Of a stretch of DNA of 64,000 nucleotides, positions 54,473 through 64,000 are shown in pieces. Under the pieces are notes generated by a model. It was given only the letters and a program-made list of their open reading frames with translations, did no database searches and had not been told where the DNA came from. Source of the DNA: Pseudomonas frederiksbergensis (GTDB lineage Bacteria > Pseudomonadota > Gammaproteobacteria > Pseudomonadales > Pseudomonadaceae); assembly GCF_900105495.1 (NCBI RefSeq), contig NZ_FNTF01000002.1, positions 2,145,501-2,209,500 on the forward strand. Reading direction: 5' to 3'. Made by a program: the position numbers and the translations under genes. Position 1 is the first letter of the stretch; each line of letters begins with the position of its first letter.

Positions 54473-55291
54473 TTAGCGTTTCAGCGAGGCCGGCAGGTGC
54501 GGCTGGATGGCCGTCAGTACTGCTTTGAAGCATTTGGTGTTACCGGCAACGACATGGCCTTTCTCAAGGAAGTCGTGACCACCGGTGAAGTCGCTCACCA
54601 AGCCGCCTGCTTCCTGGATCAGCAGGGCGCCTGCAGCCATGTCCCACTCGGACAGGCCCGACTCCCAGAAGGCGTCGAAACGGCCGGCCGCTACGTAAGC
54701 CAGGTCCAGGCTTGCCGAGCCAGCGCGGCGGATGCCGGCAGTCTGGCCAACCAGGGCGCGGAACATGCCCAGGTAGTTGTCGAGGTTGTCCATTTGGTCA
54801 TCGCGGAACGGGAAGCCGGTACCCAGCAGGGCGCCGTCCAGGCTGGTGCGGCCGCTGACGCGCAGACGACGACCGTTCAGTTGAGCGCCGCGACCACGGC
54901 TGGCGGTGAATTCTTCCTGGCGAACCGGGTCCAGAACCACAGCGTGTTCCAGGCGACCGCGGTATTTGCAGGCGATGCTGACAGCGAAGTGAGGAATGCC
55001 GCGCAGGAAGTTGGTGGTGCCGTCCAGTGGGTCGATGATCCACAGGTACTCTTCGCCTTCGATCCCGGTGCCGGCGTGCATGCCGGTTTCTTCACCCATG
55101 ATCGAGTGATTCGGGTAGGCCTTGCGCAGCGCGTCGATGATTTTTTGCTCAGCGGCGCGATCCACCTCGGATACGTAATCCTTGGCGTCTTTTTCGTCGA
55201 CCTTGATGGTATCCAGGCGCTCGATGGAGCGGAAGATCAATTCACTGGCGCTGCGGGCGGCGCGCAGCGCGATATTCAGCATGGGCTGCAT
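54473..55291 (-). CDS. suhB: inositol monophosphatase family protein SuhB
   Basis: A 272-residue Mg-dependent phosphatase. The metal-site motifs GEETG and WIIDPLDGTTNF lie near residues 67-95, and WDMAAGALLIQEAGG is near 220. In E. coli, SuhB also takes part in rRNA antitermination; in Pseudomonas it affects virulence control. It diverges from trmJ by 146 bases. Confidence 0.95.
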   Translation of the reverse strand: MQPMLNIALRAARSASELIFRSIERLDTIKVDEKDAKDYVSEVDRAAEQKIIDALRKAYPNHSIMGEETGMHAGTGIEGEEYLWIIDPLDGTTNFLRGIPHFAVSIACKYRGRLEHAVVLDPVRQEEFTASRGRGAQLNGRRLRVSGRTSLDGALLGTGFPFRDDQMDNLDNYLGMFRALVGQTAGIRRAGSASLDLAYVAAGRFDAFWESGLSEWDMAAGALLIQEAGGLVSDFTGGHDFLEKGHVVAGNTKCFKAVLTAIQPHLPASLKR

Positions 55292-55437
55292 GGATGTGTC
55301 ACCTAAGGTTGTTAAAGAAAGCCGGGCATTCTATCAGAAAGTTTCTACAGGAGAAGGTCGGTGTTCGCTTTCATAGCTTAACGGTAGGTTGAGCTGTAAG
55401 ATTCTGCTCCCCATTAAAGTGTTCGAGAGCGCCTCCC

Positions 55438-56208
55438 TTGCTGCAAAACATTCGTGTCGTCCTGGTCAATACCAGCCACCCCGGGAATATCGGCGGTGCT
55501 GCGCGTGCCATGAAGAACATGGGCCTGTCGCGGCTGGTGCTGGTCGAACCGCGGTTGTTCCCGCACCACGAGGCCGATGCTCGTGCTTCCGGTGCCGGTG
55601 ACATCCTTGAAAACGCGCAAGTCGTCGCCACCTTGGAAGATGCCTTGGTCGGCTGCAATCTGGTGCTCGGCACCAGCGCCCGTGACCGTCGCATTCCCTG
55701 GCCGTTGCTCGATCCCCGCGAATGCGGGGTGAAAGTGGTCGAGGAGGCAGCGCAGGGTGCCGAGATTGCCTTGGTCTTTGGTCGAGAAGATTCCGGCCTG
55801 ACCAATGAAGAGCTGCAGCGATGTCATTATCACGTGCACATCCCATCAGACCCTGAGTTCAGTTCGCTGAACCTTGGGGCGGCGGTTCAGGTGTTGAGTT
55901 ATGAAGTGCGCATGTCCTGGCTGGCGGCCCAAGGCCAGCCGAGCAAGGTCGAGAAGGAAGAAGTGGCCTCCGTCAAAAGCGCTGAGCTGGCGACCATGGA
56001 TGAGCTGGAGCGATTCTATGAACACCTGGAGCAAACCCTGGTGGCCATTGAGTTCCTCGATCCGGAAAAGCCGCGGCACTTGATGGCGCGCCTGCGCCGG
56101 TTGTACGGACGCAGCTCGGTCAGCCGGGCGGAAATGAATATATTGCGTGGCATCCTCACGGAAACCCAGAAAGCGGCCCGTGGTGAGCTTCTTAAGCGGA
56201 AGGATTAA
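55438..56208 (+). CDS. trmJ: tRNA (cytidine/uridine-2'-O-)-methyltransferase TrmJ
   Basis: A 256-residue SPOUT methyltransferase acting on position 32 of tRNAs. SPOUT signatures seen: [19 protein letters not shown] near the start, [15 protein letters not shown] and [22 protein letters not shown] (knot region). The start is TTG 55438, which preserves the family N-terminus LQNIRVVLV. cysE follows after 2 bases. Confidence 0.94.
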   Translation: MLQNIRVVLVNTSHPGNIGGAARAMKNMGLSRLVLVEPRLFPHHEADARASGAGDILENAQVVATLEDALVGCNLVLGTSARDRRIPWPLLDPRECGVKVVEEAAQGAEIALVFGREDSGLTNEELQRCHYHVHIPSDPEFSSLNLGAAVQVLSYEVRMSWLAAQGQPSKVEKEEVASVKSAELATMDELERFYEHLEQTLVAIEFLDPEKPRHLMARLRRLYGRSSVSRAEMNILRGILTETQKAARGELLKRKD

Positions 56209-56210
56209 AA

Positions 56211-56987
56211 ATGTTCGAGCGTTTGCGTGAAGATATCCAGAGTGTTTTCCATCGTGATCCGGCAGCGCGCAACGCCTTTGAAGTTCTGACGTGCTACCCG
56301 GGCATGCACGCCATCTGGATCCACCGCTTGTCGTCAGCCCTGTGGGGCATGGGCTGGAAGTGGCTGGCGCGACTGGTGTCGAACTTCGGTCGCTGGTTGA
56401 CCGGGATCGAAATCCATCCAGGTGCCAAGGTCGGTCGTCGCTTCTTTATCGACCATGGCATGGGCATCGTCATCGGTGAAACTGCTGAGATCGGCAATGA
56501 CGTCACCCTTTATCAGGGCGTGACCCTCGGCGGCACCAGCTGGAACAAGGGCAAGCGCCACCCGACGCTTGAAGATGGCGTAGTGGTCGGGGCAGGGGCC
56601 AAGGTGCTTGGCCCGTTTACGGTCGGTGCTGGCGCCAAGGTTGGTTCCAATGCCGTGGTCACCAAGGCGGTCCCACCCGGGGCGACAGTGGTGGGGATTC
56701 CGGGCCGGATCATCGTCAAGTCCGATGAAGAGCAGGACGCCAAGCGCAAGGCCATGGCTGAGAAGATCGGTTTCGATGCCTATGGGGTGGGTGAAGACAT
56801 GCCGGACCCGGTGGCGCGCGCCATCAATCAGTTGCTCGATCATTTGCAGGCGGTTGACGGGCGCCTGGAGGGGATGTGCGGGGCGCTGAAAGACCTGGGC
56901 AGTAATTACTGTGCGAAAGATCTGCCTGAGCTGCGCGAAGAAGACTTTGCCTGTGTGAAGGACAAGGATCAGAGCCAGGCCAGCTAA
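56211..56987 (+). CDS. cysE: serine O-acetyltransferase
   Basis: A 258-residue hexapeptide-repeat enzyme that acetylates serine to O-acetylserine, the cysteine precursor. Catalytic region [22 protein letters not shown], followed by left-handed beta-helix repeats ([20 protein letters not shown]). The location next to the isc operon, which needs cysteine sulfur, is typical of gammaproteobacteria. The C-terminal tail is longer than in the minimal form. Confidence 0.95.
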   Translation: MFERLREDIQSVFHRDPAARNAFEVLTCYPGMHAIWIHRLSSALWGMGWKWLARLVSNFGRWLTGIEIHPGAKVGRRFFIDHGMGIVIGETAEIGNDVTLYQGVTLGGTSWNKGKRHPTLEDGVVVGAGAKVLGPFTVGAGAKVGSNAVVTKAVPPGATVVGIPGRIIVKSDEEQDAKRKAMAEKIGFDAYGVGEDMPDPVARAINQLLDHLQAVDGRLEGMCGALKDLGSNYCAKDLPELREEDFACVKDKDQSQAS

Positions 56988-57003
56988 ACCGCGTCGACTT
57001 CAA

Positions 57004-57094
57004 TCGCGAGCAGGCTCACTCCCACATTGGATCTTCTGTGCCCACATATTCTGTGTTTGACGAAGGTCCGGTGTGGGAGTGAGCCTGCTCGCGA
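57004..57094. repeat. REP pair upstream of iscR
   Basis: Inverted copies of TCGCGAGCAGGCTCACTCCC and its complement flank a spacer of about 45 bases. The element lies between cysE and the isc promoter. Confidence 0.9.
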
Positions 57095-57190
57095 TGAACG
57101 ATAACTCGGTACTGCTGGCTGTTAGCGGCCAGCCTTTGTTATGATGCGGCCGCTCTTTTGCGGGTAATCCCGAGTAAAGCACTAGGTCTT

Positions 57191-57223
57191 ATAGTTGACT
57201 TAAATACTCGGGAATTGCATACT
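57191..57223 (+). promoter_or_regulatory. isc promoter with IscR type-1 site
   Basis: The sequence from 57191 (ATAGTTGACTTAAATACTCG) follows the IscR type-1 consensus with few mismatches. It also holds a -35 TTGACT (57195-57200) and, 17 bases on, a -10 CATACT (57218-57223). Binding of holo-IscR would block polymerase, giving autorepression of the isc operon. Confidence 0.75.
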
Positions 57224-57254
57224 CGCCCCATTCCGAACTCCGTGGTAATTGTCC

Positions 57255-57746
57255 ATGCGACTGACTACAAAAGGCCGATACGCCGTGACCGCCATGCTTG
57301 ACCTGGCGTTGCACGCGCAGCACGGGCCGGTGTCCCTGGCCGATATCTCCGAGCGCCAAGGCATCTCCCTGTCCTACCTCGAACAGCTCTTCGCCAAATT
57401 GCGCCGCAGCAATCTGGTGTCCAGCGTCCGTGGTCCGGGCGGCGGCTATCAGCTGTCGCGCGACATGCAGGGTATCCAGGTCGCCCAGGTGATCGATGCG
57501 GTGAACGAATCGGTCGATGCCACCAAATGCCAGGGCCAGGGTGATTGCCATCAAGGCGACACCTGTCTGACCCACCACTTGTGGTGCGATCTGAGCCTGC
57601 AGATTCACGAATTTCTCAGCGGTATCAGCTTGGCTGACCTTGTCACTCGCCGTGAGGTACAAGAAGTAGCCCAGCGTCAGGATCAGCGCCGTTGCAACAG
57701 CAAGGCGCCACGCCTGGACAAGATTGAAGCGTCCGCCGTCGAATGA
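57255..57746 (+). CDS. iscR: Fe-S cluster-responsive regulator IscR
   Basis: A 163-residue Rrf2-type regulator. Winged helix residues 1-65 ([18 protein letters not shown] and [10 protein letters not shown]); the 2Fe-2S ligands are the three cysteines [13 protein letters not shown] plus a nearby His. It senses cluster sufficiency and represses its own operon at the site upstream. ATG 57255 is used (TTG 57249 is also open). Confidence 0.96.
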   Translation: MRLTTKGRYAVTAMLDLALHAQHGPVSLADISERQGISLSYLEQLFAKLRRSNLVSSVRGPGGGYQLSRDMQGIQVAQVIDAVNESVDATKCQGQGDCHQGDTCLTHHLWCDLSLQIHEFLSGISLADLVTRREVQEVAQRQDQRRCNSKAPRLDKIEASAVE

Positions 57747-57796
57747 CAGCCAAAGAGCTAGCGGCACGCCAGCCAGCCTGATTTAGGAGATAGTCC

Positions 57797-59011
57797 ATGA
57801 AATTGCCGATTTACCTTGATTACTCTGCGACCACCCCGGTTGATCCGCGTGTCGCGCAAAAGATGAGTGAATGCCTGCTGGTCGACGGAAACTTCGGTAA
57901 CCCGGCGTCCCGTTCCCACGTGTTCGGCTGGAAAGCTGAAGAGTCCGTCGAAAACGCTCGTCGTCAGGTCGCTGACCTGGTCAACGCCGATCCGCGTGAA
58001 ATCGTCTGGACCTCCGGTGCCACCGAGTCCGACAACCTGGCAATCAAGGGTGCGGCGCATTTCTATGCCACCAAAGGCAAGCACCTGATCACCACCAAGA
58101 TTGAGCACAAGGCTGTCCTCGACACCATGCGCCAACTGGAGCGTGAAGGCTTTGAAGTCACCTACATCGAGCCTCGCACTGATGGCCTGGTCACTCCGGA
58201 GATGATCGAAGCCGCCCTGCGCGACGACACCATCCTGGTTTCGGTCATGCACGTGAACAACGAAATCGGCACCATCAACGACATCGCAGCCATCGGCGAA
58301 CTGACCCGCTCCAAGGGCATCCTGTTCCACGTCGACGCTGCTCAGTCCACCGGCAAGGTCGATATCGACCTGTCGAAGCTGAAAGTCGACATGATGTCGT
58401 TCTCTGCCCACAAAACTTACGGCCCTAAAGGCATCGGCGCACTGTACGTGAGCCGCAAGCCGCGTGTTCGCATCGAAGCGACCATGCACGGCGGCGGTCA
58501 CGAACGTGGCATGCGTTCCGGCACCCTGGCGACTCACCAGATCGTCGGCATGGGCGAAGCCTTCCGCGTAGCCAAGGAAGACATGGTTGCCGAGAACATC
58601 CGCATCAAGGCCCTGAGTGACCGCTTCTTCAAACAGGTCGAAGGCCTGGAAGAGCTGTACATCAACGGCAGCATGACCGCCCGCGTACCGCACAACCTGA
58701 ACCTGAGCTTCAACTACGTTGAAGGCGAGTCGCTGATCATGGCGCTCAAGGATCTGGCGGTTTCGTCCGGTTCGGCCTGCACCTCGGCTTCCCTTGAGCC
58801 TTCGTACGTACTGCGCGCCCTGGGCCGCAACGACGAACTGGCACACAGCTCGATTCGCTTCACCTTCGGCCGTTTCACCACCGAAGAAGAAATCGACTAC
58901 GCCGCGCAGAAAGTCTGCGAGGCCGTTACCAAGCTGCGCACTCTGTCGCCGCTGTGGGACATGTACAAAGACGGTGTCGACATTTCGAAAATCGAGTGGG
59001 CGGCACACTGA
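57797..59011 (+). CDS. iscS: cysteine desulfurase IscS
   Basis: A 404-residue PLP enzyme that takes sulfur from cysteine for Fe-S clusters and tRNA thiolation. PLP lysine in [18 protein letters not shown] and the mobile active-site cysteine in [17 protein letters not shown] are both present. Start ATG 57797 has AGGAGA upstream. Second gene of the isc operon. Confidence 0.97.
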   Translation: MKLPIYLDYSATTPVDPRVAQKMSECLLVDGNFGNPASRSHVFGWKAEESVENARRQVADLVNADPREIVWTSGATESDNLAIKGAAHFYATKGKHLITTKIEHKAVLDTMRQLEREGFEVTYIEPRTDGLVTPEMIEAALRDDTILVSVMHVNNEIGTINDIAAIGELTRSKGILFHVDAAQSTGKVDIDLSKLKVDMMSFSAHKTYGPKGIGALYVSRKPRVRIEATMHGGGHERGMRSGTLATHQIVGMGEAFRVAKEDMVAENIRIKALSDRFFKQVEGLEELYINGSMTARVPHNLNLSFNYVEGESLIMALKDLAVSSGSACTSASLEPSYVLRALGRNDELAHSSIRFTFGRFTTEEEIDYAAQKVCEAVTKLRTLSPLWDMYKDGVDISKIEWAAH

Positions 59012-59095
59012 TTTCAAGTCGCCGCAAACCGGCCCTGTGAACCTTCGGGCGCAGGGCTTCAAGAGCGACTCTCTGATGAGTGAGGATTAAGAATC

Positions 59096-59482
59096 ATGGC
59101 TTACAGCGAAAAGGTCATCGACCACTACGAGAACCCGCGCAACGTCGGCAAGATGGACGCGGAAGACCCAGATGTCGGCACCGGCATGGTCGGCGCTCCG
59201 GCGTGCGGCGATGTGATGCGCCTGCAAATCAAGGTCAACGAGCAAGGCATCATCGAAGACGCCAAGTTCAAGACCTACGGTTGCGGTTCGGCTATCGCCT
59301 CCAGCTCCCTGGCGACCGAGTGGATGAAAGGCAAGACTCTGGATGAAGCAGAGACCATCAAAAACACTCAGCTGGCTGAAGAACTGGCTCTGCCGCCAGT
59401 AAAAATTCACTGCTCCGTACTTGCTGAAGACGCTATCAAAGCGGCCGTTCGCGACTACAAGCAGAAGAAAGGCTTGATCTGA
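59096..59482 (+). CDS. iscU: Fe-S cluster scaffold IscU
   Basis: A 128-residue scaffold on which the 2Fe-2S cluster is built. The ligand set is visible: GAPACGD (Cys, Asp), [13 protein letters not shown] (Cys) and [12 protein letters not shown] (His-Cys). The LPPVK motif recognised by HscA is also present. It lies between iscS and iscA. Confidence 0.97.
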   Translation: MAYSEKVIDHYENPRNVGKMDAEDPDVGTGMVGAPACGDVMRLQIKVNEQGIIEDAKFKTYGCGSAIASSSLATEWMKGKTLDEAETIKNTQLAEELALPPVKIHCSVLAEDAIKAAVRDYKQKKGLI

Positions 59483-59516
59483 CTTTCAAGATTTGGCGAC
59501 GAGTAAGGAGTCACCG

Positions 59517-59840
59517 ATGGCTATCAGCATGACAGAAGCGGCTGCTCAACACGTGCGACGCTCCCTCAACGGGCGCGGCAAAGGTGAAGGGATTCGTCTG
59601 GGTGTTCGCACCACAGGCTGTTCCGGCCTTGCCTACGTGCTGGAGTTTGTCGACGAGGTGGTTGCAGAGGATCAGGTGTTCGAAAGTCACGGCGAGAAAG
59701 TGATCATCGACCCGAAAAGCCTGGCCTACCTGGACGGTACCGAACTCGATTTCGTCAAGGAAGGGTTGAACGAAGGCTTCAAGTTCAACAACCCCAACGT
59801 TCGCGGTGAATGTGGCTGCGGCGAAAGCTTCAACATTTGA
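59517..59840 (+). CDS. iscA: A-type Fe-S carrier IscA
   Basis: A 107-residue carrier. The three conserved cysteines are in [13 protein letters not shown] and the terminal [12 protein letters not shown] 59517 has AAGGAG upstream; an in-frame codon at 59493 is not used. hscB begins 8 bases after the stop. Confidence 0.96.
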   Translation: MAISMTEAAAQHVRRSLNGRGKGEGIRLGVRTTGCSGLAYVLEFVDEVVAEDQVFESHGEKVIIDPKSLAYLDGTELDFVKEGLNEGFKFNNPNVRGECGCGESFNI

Positions 59841-59848
59841 GGCTTGTC

Positions 59849-60370
59849 GTGGGTACTCCTTGTCATTTCGCTTTATTTGAGCTGCAACCGAGTTTCGATC
59901 TGGACCTCGATCAGCTGGCTACGCGCTACCGTGAGTTGGCGCGCGGCGTTCATCCAGACCGCTTCGCTGATGCTTCCGAGCGTGAGCAGCGGCTGGCGCT
60001 AGAGCAATCCGCGAGCCTCAACGAGGCCTACCAGACGCTCAAAAACCCACCCAAGCGCGCGCGTTACCTGCTCGCCTTGAATGGTGGCGAGCTGCCGCTG
60101 GAGGTCACGGTGCATGATCCGGAGTTTCTTCTGCAGCAGATGGAGTTGCGTGAAGAGCTCGAAGACCTGCAGGACAGCGCCGACCTCAATGGCGTTGCCG
60201 TCTTCAAGCGTCGCCTGAAGTTTGCCCAGGATGAACTGAACCAAAGCTTCTCGGCTTGCTGGAACGATGCTGCGCAACGTGAACGGGCCGAACGCCTGAT
60301 GCGGCGCATGCAGTTTCTCGACAAGCTCACCTACGAAGTGCGCCAGTTAGAAGAGCGCCTCGACGATTAA
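59849..60370 (+). CDS. hscB: J-domain co-chaperone HscB
   Basis: A 173-residue co-chaperone that brings IscU to HscA. J-domain HPD motif in [14 protein letters not shown]; the C-terminal three-helix bundle binds IscU. The start is GTG 59849 (product [16 protein letters not shown]), which suits Pseudomonas HscB; the frame is open further upstream into iscA but without a ribosome site. Confidence 0.95.
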   Translation: MGTPCHFALFELQPSFDLDLDQLATRYRELARGVHPDRFADASEREQRLALEQSASLNEAYQTLKNPPKRARYLLALNGGELPLEVTVHDPEFLLQQMELREELEDLQDSADLNGVAVFKRRLKFAQDELNQSFSACWNDAAQRERAERLMRRMQFLDKLTYEVRQLEERLDD

Positions 60371-60421
60371 CCCAGTGCCGCTCCGGTCGCACGCCTGATA
60401 TACAGATAAGTCCTGATAACG

Positions 60422-62284
60422 ATGGCCCTACTGCAGATCGCCGAACCCGGCCAAAGTCCTCAACCGCACCAGCGTCGTCTGGCTGTGGGGATCGACTTGG
60501 GCACTACCAATTCGCTGGTCGCTGCGTTGCGCAGTGGTCTTTCCGAGCCTCTGGCTGACGCTGACGGGCAGGTCATCCTGCCGTCCGCGGTGCGCTACCA
60601 CGCTGATCGCGTTGAAGTAGGCGAGTCGGCCAAGCTGGCTGCCGCCACCGACCCTTTGAACACCGTGCTGTCGGTCAAGCGCTTGATGGGTCGTGGTTTG
60701 TCCGACGTCAAGCAATTGGGCGACCAACTGCCGTACCGCTTCGTCGGCGGCGAGTCGCACATGCCTTTCATCGACACGATCCAGGGCCCGAAAAGCCCGG
60801 TCGAAGTCTCCGCCGATATCCTTAAGGTGCTGCGTCAGCGCGCCGAAGCGACGTTGGGTGGCGAACTGGTAGGTGCGGTAATCACCGTTCCGGCCTATTT
60901 CGACGATGCTCAGCGTCAAGCCACCAAGGATGCGGCCAAACTGGCTGGCCTTAACGTGCTGCGGCTGCTCAACGAGCCGACTGCCGCCGCTGTGGCTTAC
61001 GGTCTGGATCAGCACGCTGAAGGCCTGGTCGCCATTTATGACCTGGGCGGCGGTACCTTCGATATTTCGATTCTGCGCCTGACCGGCGGTGTGTTTGAGG
61101 TTTTGGCTACCGGCGGCGACAGCGCGCTGGGCGGCGATGACTTCGACCATGCAATTGCCGGCTGGATCATCGAGAGCGCCGGTCTGTCTGCTGACCTCGA
61201 TCCGGGTGCGCAACGCAATCTGCTGCAAACCGCTTGTGCGGCCAAGGAAGCCCTGACCAATGCCTCGTCCGTTGAAGTCGCTTATGGCGACTGGAAAGCC
61301 GAGCTGACCCGTGAAGCCTTCAATGCGCTGATCGAGCCAATGGTCGCCCGCAGCCTGAAAGCCTGTCGCCGCGCTGTGCGTGATTCCGGCATCGAGCTGG
61401 ACGAAGTGCACGCGGTCGTCATGGTGGGCGGTTCGACCCGTGTGCCTCGCGTCCGCGAAGCCGTCGCAGAAGCCTTCGGTCGCGAGCCGCTGACCGAAAT
61501 CGATCCGGATCAAGTGGTGGCCATCGGTGCCGCGATCCAGGCTGATACGCTGGCCGGCAACAAGCGCGATGGCGATGAACTGCTGCTGCTCGATGTGATT
61601 CCGTTGTCCCTGGGGCTGGAAACCATGGGCGGACTGATGGAGAAGGTGATTCCGCGCAACACCACCATTCCTGTCGCCCGCGCTCAGGACTTCACGACCT
61701 ATAAAGATGGCCAGTCGGCCATGGCGATCCACGTATTGCAGGGCGAGCGCGAGCTGATCAGCGACTGCCGCTCCCTGGCGCGCTTCGAATTGCGCGGCAT
61801 TCCGGCGATGGTGGCCGGTGCGGCGAAGATTCGCGTGACTTTCCAGGTCGATGCCGACGGTCTGCTCAATGTTTCTGCCCGCGAGCTGGGTTCGGGCATT
61901 GAGGCCAGCATCCAGGTCAAGCCGTCCTACGGTCTGACGGACGGCGAAATTGCCAAGATGCTCAAGGATTCCTTCCAGCACGCCAGCGACGACAAGGTCG
62001 CTCGTGTCTTGCGTGAACAGCAGGTCGATGCGCAGCGCCTGATCGAAGCGGTGCAGGGCGCCCTCGACGTCGATGGCGAGCGCTTGCTCGACGCCGAAGA
62101 GCGCATGGTCATCGAATTGCAGATGCAAGAACTGACCGAACTGATGAAAGGTACTGATGGTTACGCCATCGAGCAGCAGACCAAGCGTCTGTCGCAAGTG
62201 ACCGACGCCTTTGCTGCTCGCCGCCTGGACTCGACGGTGAAAGCCGCGCTGGCGGGGCGCAACCTGAATGAGATTGAGGAATAA
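60422..62284 (+). CDS. hscA: Fe-S assembly Hsp70 chaperone HscA
   Basis: A 620-residue Hsp70. Phosphate-loop [13 protein letters not shown] near residue 23, ATPase signatures [15 protein letters not shown] and [17 protein letters not shown], then a substrate-binding domain. It drives cluster release from IscU. It lies between hscB and fdx with the usual order. Confidence 0.97.
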   Translation: MALLQIAEPGQSPQPHQRRLAVGIDLGTTNSLVAALRSGLSEPLADADGQVILPSAVRYHADRVEVGESAKLAAATDPLNTVLSVKRLMGRGLSDVKQLGDQLPYRFVGGESHMPFIDTIQGPKSPVEVSADILKVLRQRAEATLGGELVGAVITVPAYFDDAQRQATKDAAKLAGLNVLRLLNEPTAAAVAYGLDQHAEGLVAIYDLGGGTFDISILRLTGGVFEVLATGGDSALGGDDFDHAIAGWIIESAGLSADLDPGAQRNLLQTACAAKEALTNASSVEVAYGDWKAELTREAFNALIEPMVARSLKACRRAVRDSGIELDEVHAVVMVGGSTRVPRVREAVAEAFGREPLTEIDPDQVVAIGAAIQADTLAGNKRDGDELLLLDVIPLSLGLETMGGLMEKVIPRNTTIPVARAQDFTTYKDGQSAMAIHVLQGERELISDCRSLARFELRGIPAMVAGAAKIRVTFQVDADGLLNVSARELGSGIEASIQVKPSYGLTDGEIAKMLKDSFQHASDDKVARVLREQQVDAQRLIEAVQGALDVDGERLLDAEERMVIELQMQELTELMKGTDGYAIEQQTKRLSQVTDAFAARRLDSTVKAALAGRNLNEIEE

Positions 62285-62286
62285 CG

Positions 62287-62628
62287 ATGCCACAGGTCAT
62301 TTTTCTGCCACACGAGAAGTTCTGCCCGGAAGGTATGGTTGTGGAGGCTGAGCCTGGCATCTCCATTCTCGAGCTGGCCCACGAACACCATATCGAGATG
62401 GAAAGCGCCTGTGGCGGCGTCTGCGCCTGCACCACCTGCCACTGCATCATCCGCGAAGGTTTCGACTCGCTGGAAGAAGCGGATGAGCTGGAAGAAGACT
62501 TTCTGGATCGTGCCTGGGGTCTGGAGGCGCAATCGCGTCTAGGCTGTCAGGCGATTGTCGGGAATGAAGACCTGACTGTCGAAATTCCAAAATACTCGGT
62601 CAACCATGCGGCTGAAGCGCCGCACTGA
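62287..62628 (+). CDS. fdx: isc 2Fe-2S ferredoxin
   Basis: A 113-residue adrenodoxin-type ferredoxin that supplies electrons for cluster assembly. Cluster cysteines are in ESACGGVCACTTCHC and LGCQ. It begins 2 bases after hscA. Confidence 0.96.
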   Translation: MPQVIFLPHEKFCPEGMVVEAEPGISILELAHEHHIEMESACGGVCACTTCHCIIREGFDSLEEADELEEDFLDRAWGLEAQSRLGCQAIVGNEDLTVEIPKYSVNHAAEAPH

Positions 62629-62642
62629 TTCAAGGAACTGAA

Positions 62643-62843
62643 ATGAGTCTGAAATGGGTTGATGTGCTGGAAATCGCGATCCAGCTGGCTGAATCCAAGC
62701 CGGATGTGGATCCGCGTTATGTGAACTTCGTCGATCTGCACAAATGGGTGCTGGCATTGCCGGAGTTCAGTGATGATCCGACCCGCGGTGGCGAGAAGGT
62801 GCTTGAAGCCATTCAGGCCGCCTGGATCGAAGAAGCAGACTGA
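62643..62843 (+). CDS. iscX: Fe-S assembly protein IscX
   Basis: A 66-residue acidic protein that binds IscS and may donate or regulate iron. The family pattern (LKWVDVLEIAIQLAE, then DPRYVNFVDLHKWVLALPEF) is present. Last gene of the isc operon, before a terminator. Confidence 0.95.
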   Translation: MSLKWVDVLEIAIQLAESKPDVDPRYVNFVDLHKWVLALPEFSDDPTRGGEKVLEAIQAAWIEEAD

Positions 62844-62876
62844 GTCTGCGCCGTATGCAGTTAGGCAATACCCAAG

Positions 62877-62906
62877 AACCCGCGTATAATTCGCGGGTTT
62901 AATTTT
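62877..62906 (+). terminator. isc-operon terminator overlapping the ndk promoter
   Basis: Stem AACCCGCG / CGCGGGTT and a T-rich tail. The loop contains TATAAT (62885-62890), a perfect -10 box that would suit an ndk transcript starting soon after. Confidence 0.8.
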
Positions 62907-62935
62907 TCGCAAATTACCGTTTCTGGAGTTACACC

Positions 62936-63361
62936 ATGGCTGTTCAACGTACTTTCTCCATCATCAAGCCTGACGCTGTTGCAAAAAACGTTATCGGCGA
63001 GATCACCACTCGTTTCGAAAAAGCTGGCCTGCGCGTTGTAGCTTCGAAACTGAAGCAACTGTCCAAAGCTGAAGCTGAAGGCTTCTACGCTGAGCACAGC
63101 GCTCGTGGTTTCTTCAACGACCTGGTTGCTTTCATGATCTCCGGTCCGGTTGTCGTTCAGGTTCTGGAAGGCGAAAACGCTATCGCTCTGAACCGTGAGC
63201 TGATGGGCGCTACCAACCCTAAAGAAGCTGCTGCCGGCACCATCCGCGCTGACTTCGCTGATTCCATCGACGCCAACGCTGTACACGGTTCGGACTCCGA
63301 AGCCGCTGCTGCTCGCGAAATCTCGTACTTCTTCGCAGCTACTGAAGTAACCACTCGCTAA
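62936..63361 (+). CDS. ndk: nucleoside diphosphate kinase
   Basis: A 141-residue enzyme that passes phosphate between nucleoside di- and triphosphates through a phospho-His ([12 protein letters not shown]). Family opening [14 protein letters not shown]. The start is well supported (TGGAGT upstream). It precedes rlmN, as in other pseudomonads. Confidence 0.97.
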   Translation: MAVQRTFSIIKPDAVAKNVIGEITTRFEKAGLRVVASKLKQLSKAEAEGFYAEHSARGFFNDLVAFMISGPVVVQVLEGENAIALNRELMGATNPKEAAAGTIRADFADSIDANAVHGSDSEAAAAREISYFFAATEVTTR

Positions 63362-63389
63362 GCATTGGCTTAAGAGTGAAGGTGAATCC

Positions 63390-64000
63390 ATGACTACATC
63401 GACTGTAAAAACCAACCTGCTGGGTCTGACTCAACAGGAAATGGAAAAATTCTTCGACTCGATCGGGGAGAAGCGTTTCCGTGCCGGTCAGGTAATGAAA
63501 TGGATTCACCACCTTGGCGTCGATGATTTCGACGCCATGACGAACGTCAGCAAGGCCTTGCGCGACAAGCTCAAGGCTATTGCCGAAGTTCGCGGTCCTG
63601 AAGTTGTCAGCGAGGACATTTCCACCGACGGCACCCGCAAGTGGGTGGTGCGCGTGGCGTCCGGCAGCTGCGTCGAGACCGTGTACATTCCCCAGGGCAA
63701 ACGCGGCACTTTGTGCGTTTCGTCCCAGGCAGGCTGTGCCCTGGATTGCAGTTTCTGCTCCACCGGCAAGCAAGGTTTCAACAGTAACCTCACCGCCGCC
63801 GAAGTGATCGGCCAGGTGTGGATTGCCAATAAATCGTTCGGCAGCATCCCGGCGACCGCCGACCGTGCCATCACCAACGTGGTGATGATGGGCATGGGTG
63901 AGCCGCTGCTGAACTTCGACAACGTCGTGGCCGCCATGCATCTGATGATGGATGACCTGGGCTACGGGATCTCCAAGCGCCGCGTAACCCTGTCTACATC
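63390..64000 (+). CDS. rlmN: 23S rRNA/tRNA adenine-C2 methyltransferase RlmN, 5' part
   Basis: ATG 63390 opens a frame that runs to the window end without a stop (about 203 codons seen). The radical SAM motif CALDCSFC and the [10 protein letters not shown] segment identify RlmN, which makes 2-methyladenosine in 23S rRNA and some tRNAs. The window cuts off the 3' half. Confidence 0.93.
   Translation, partial: MTTSTVKTNLLGLTQQEMEKFFDSIGEKRFRAGQVMKWIHHLGVDDFDAMTNVSKALRDKLKAIAEVRGPEVVSEDISTDGTRKWVVRVASGSCVETVYIPQGKRGTLCVSSQAGCALDCSFCSTGKQGFNSNLTAAEVIGQVWIANKSFGSIPATADRAITNVVMMGMGEPLLNFDNVVAAMHLMMDDLGYGISKRRVTLST

Overview
The window reads as a chromosome segment of a fluorescent-group Pseudomonas. 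The evidence is the gene content and order (cyoABCDE; tRNA-Leu-queA-tgt-yajC-secDF; suhB-trmJ-cysE-iscRSUA-hscBA-fdx-iscX-ndk-rlmN), GC-rich codon use in the core genes, and Pseudomonas-type REP and inverted-repeat elements between genes. I identified everything by reading translations and motifs; no database search was run.

Layout. (1) 0.6-5.5 kb: the cytochrome bo3 quinol oxidase operon with heme O synthase. (2) 5.5-16.4 kb: an accessory block that looks like a small specialised-metabolite cluster without NRPS or PKS. A divergent MocR regulator faces two units: MFS transporter, ATP-grasp ligase, RidA and cupin, then (after a terminator) YfcF-like GST, KamA-type radical SAM enzyme, branched-chain-type aminotransferase, Fe/2-oxoglutarate oxygenase, AurF-type diiron N-oxygenase and metallo-beta-lactamase-fold hydrolase. 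A second MocR gene follows. (3) 18.3-33 kb: conserved small proteins, two OmpR-type two-component systems, exported MsrB and MsrA, a PAS-GGDEF cyclase, a LysR regulator, a class-III aminotransferase followed by a 257-bp partial tandem duplication, a P-loop protein, a PhoD-like phosphatase and MlaA. (4) 33.1-38.3 kb: a soluble NAD-dependent formate dehydrogenase operon (fdsGBAD), then a 2-TM potassium channel.

(5) 39.1-47.9 kb: a horizontally acquired, AT-rich island next to tRNA-Leu. It has a P4 ash/C4-like leader with a DUF3077 gene; a DUF3010 gene overlapping a Hanks-type Ser/Thr kinase gene that an IS1182-family element (40730-42325, 5-bp target duplication) has split inside its glycine loop; and a three-gene operon matching the ABC three-component (ABC-3C) architecture: alpha/beta-hydrolase effector, small middle component, Rad50-like ATPase with a CPLC zinc hook. 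I regard this operon and the broken kinase pair as probable anti-phage or conflict systems.

(6) 47.9-64 kb: core housekeeping genes for queuosine tRNA modification, Sec export, inositol monophosphatase, tRNA methylation, cysteine synthesis and the complete ISC iron-sulfur cluster pathway under an IscR-type promoter, then ndk and the start of rlmN, cut by the window edge.

The most unusual items are the NRPS-free N-oxygenase cluster, the ABC-3C operon with a lipase-like effector, and the IS-broken DUF3010/kinase pair.
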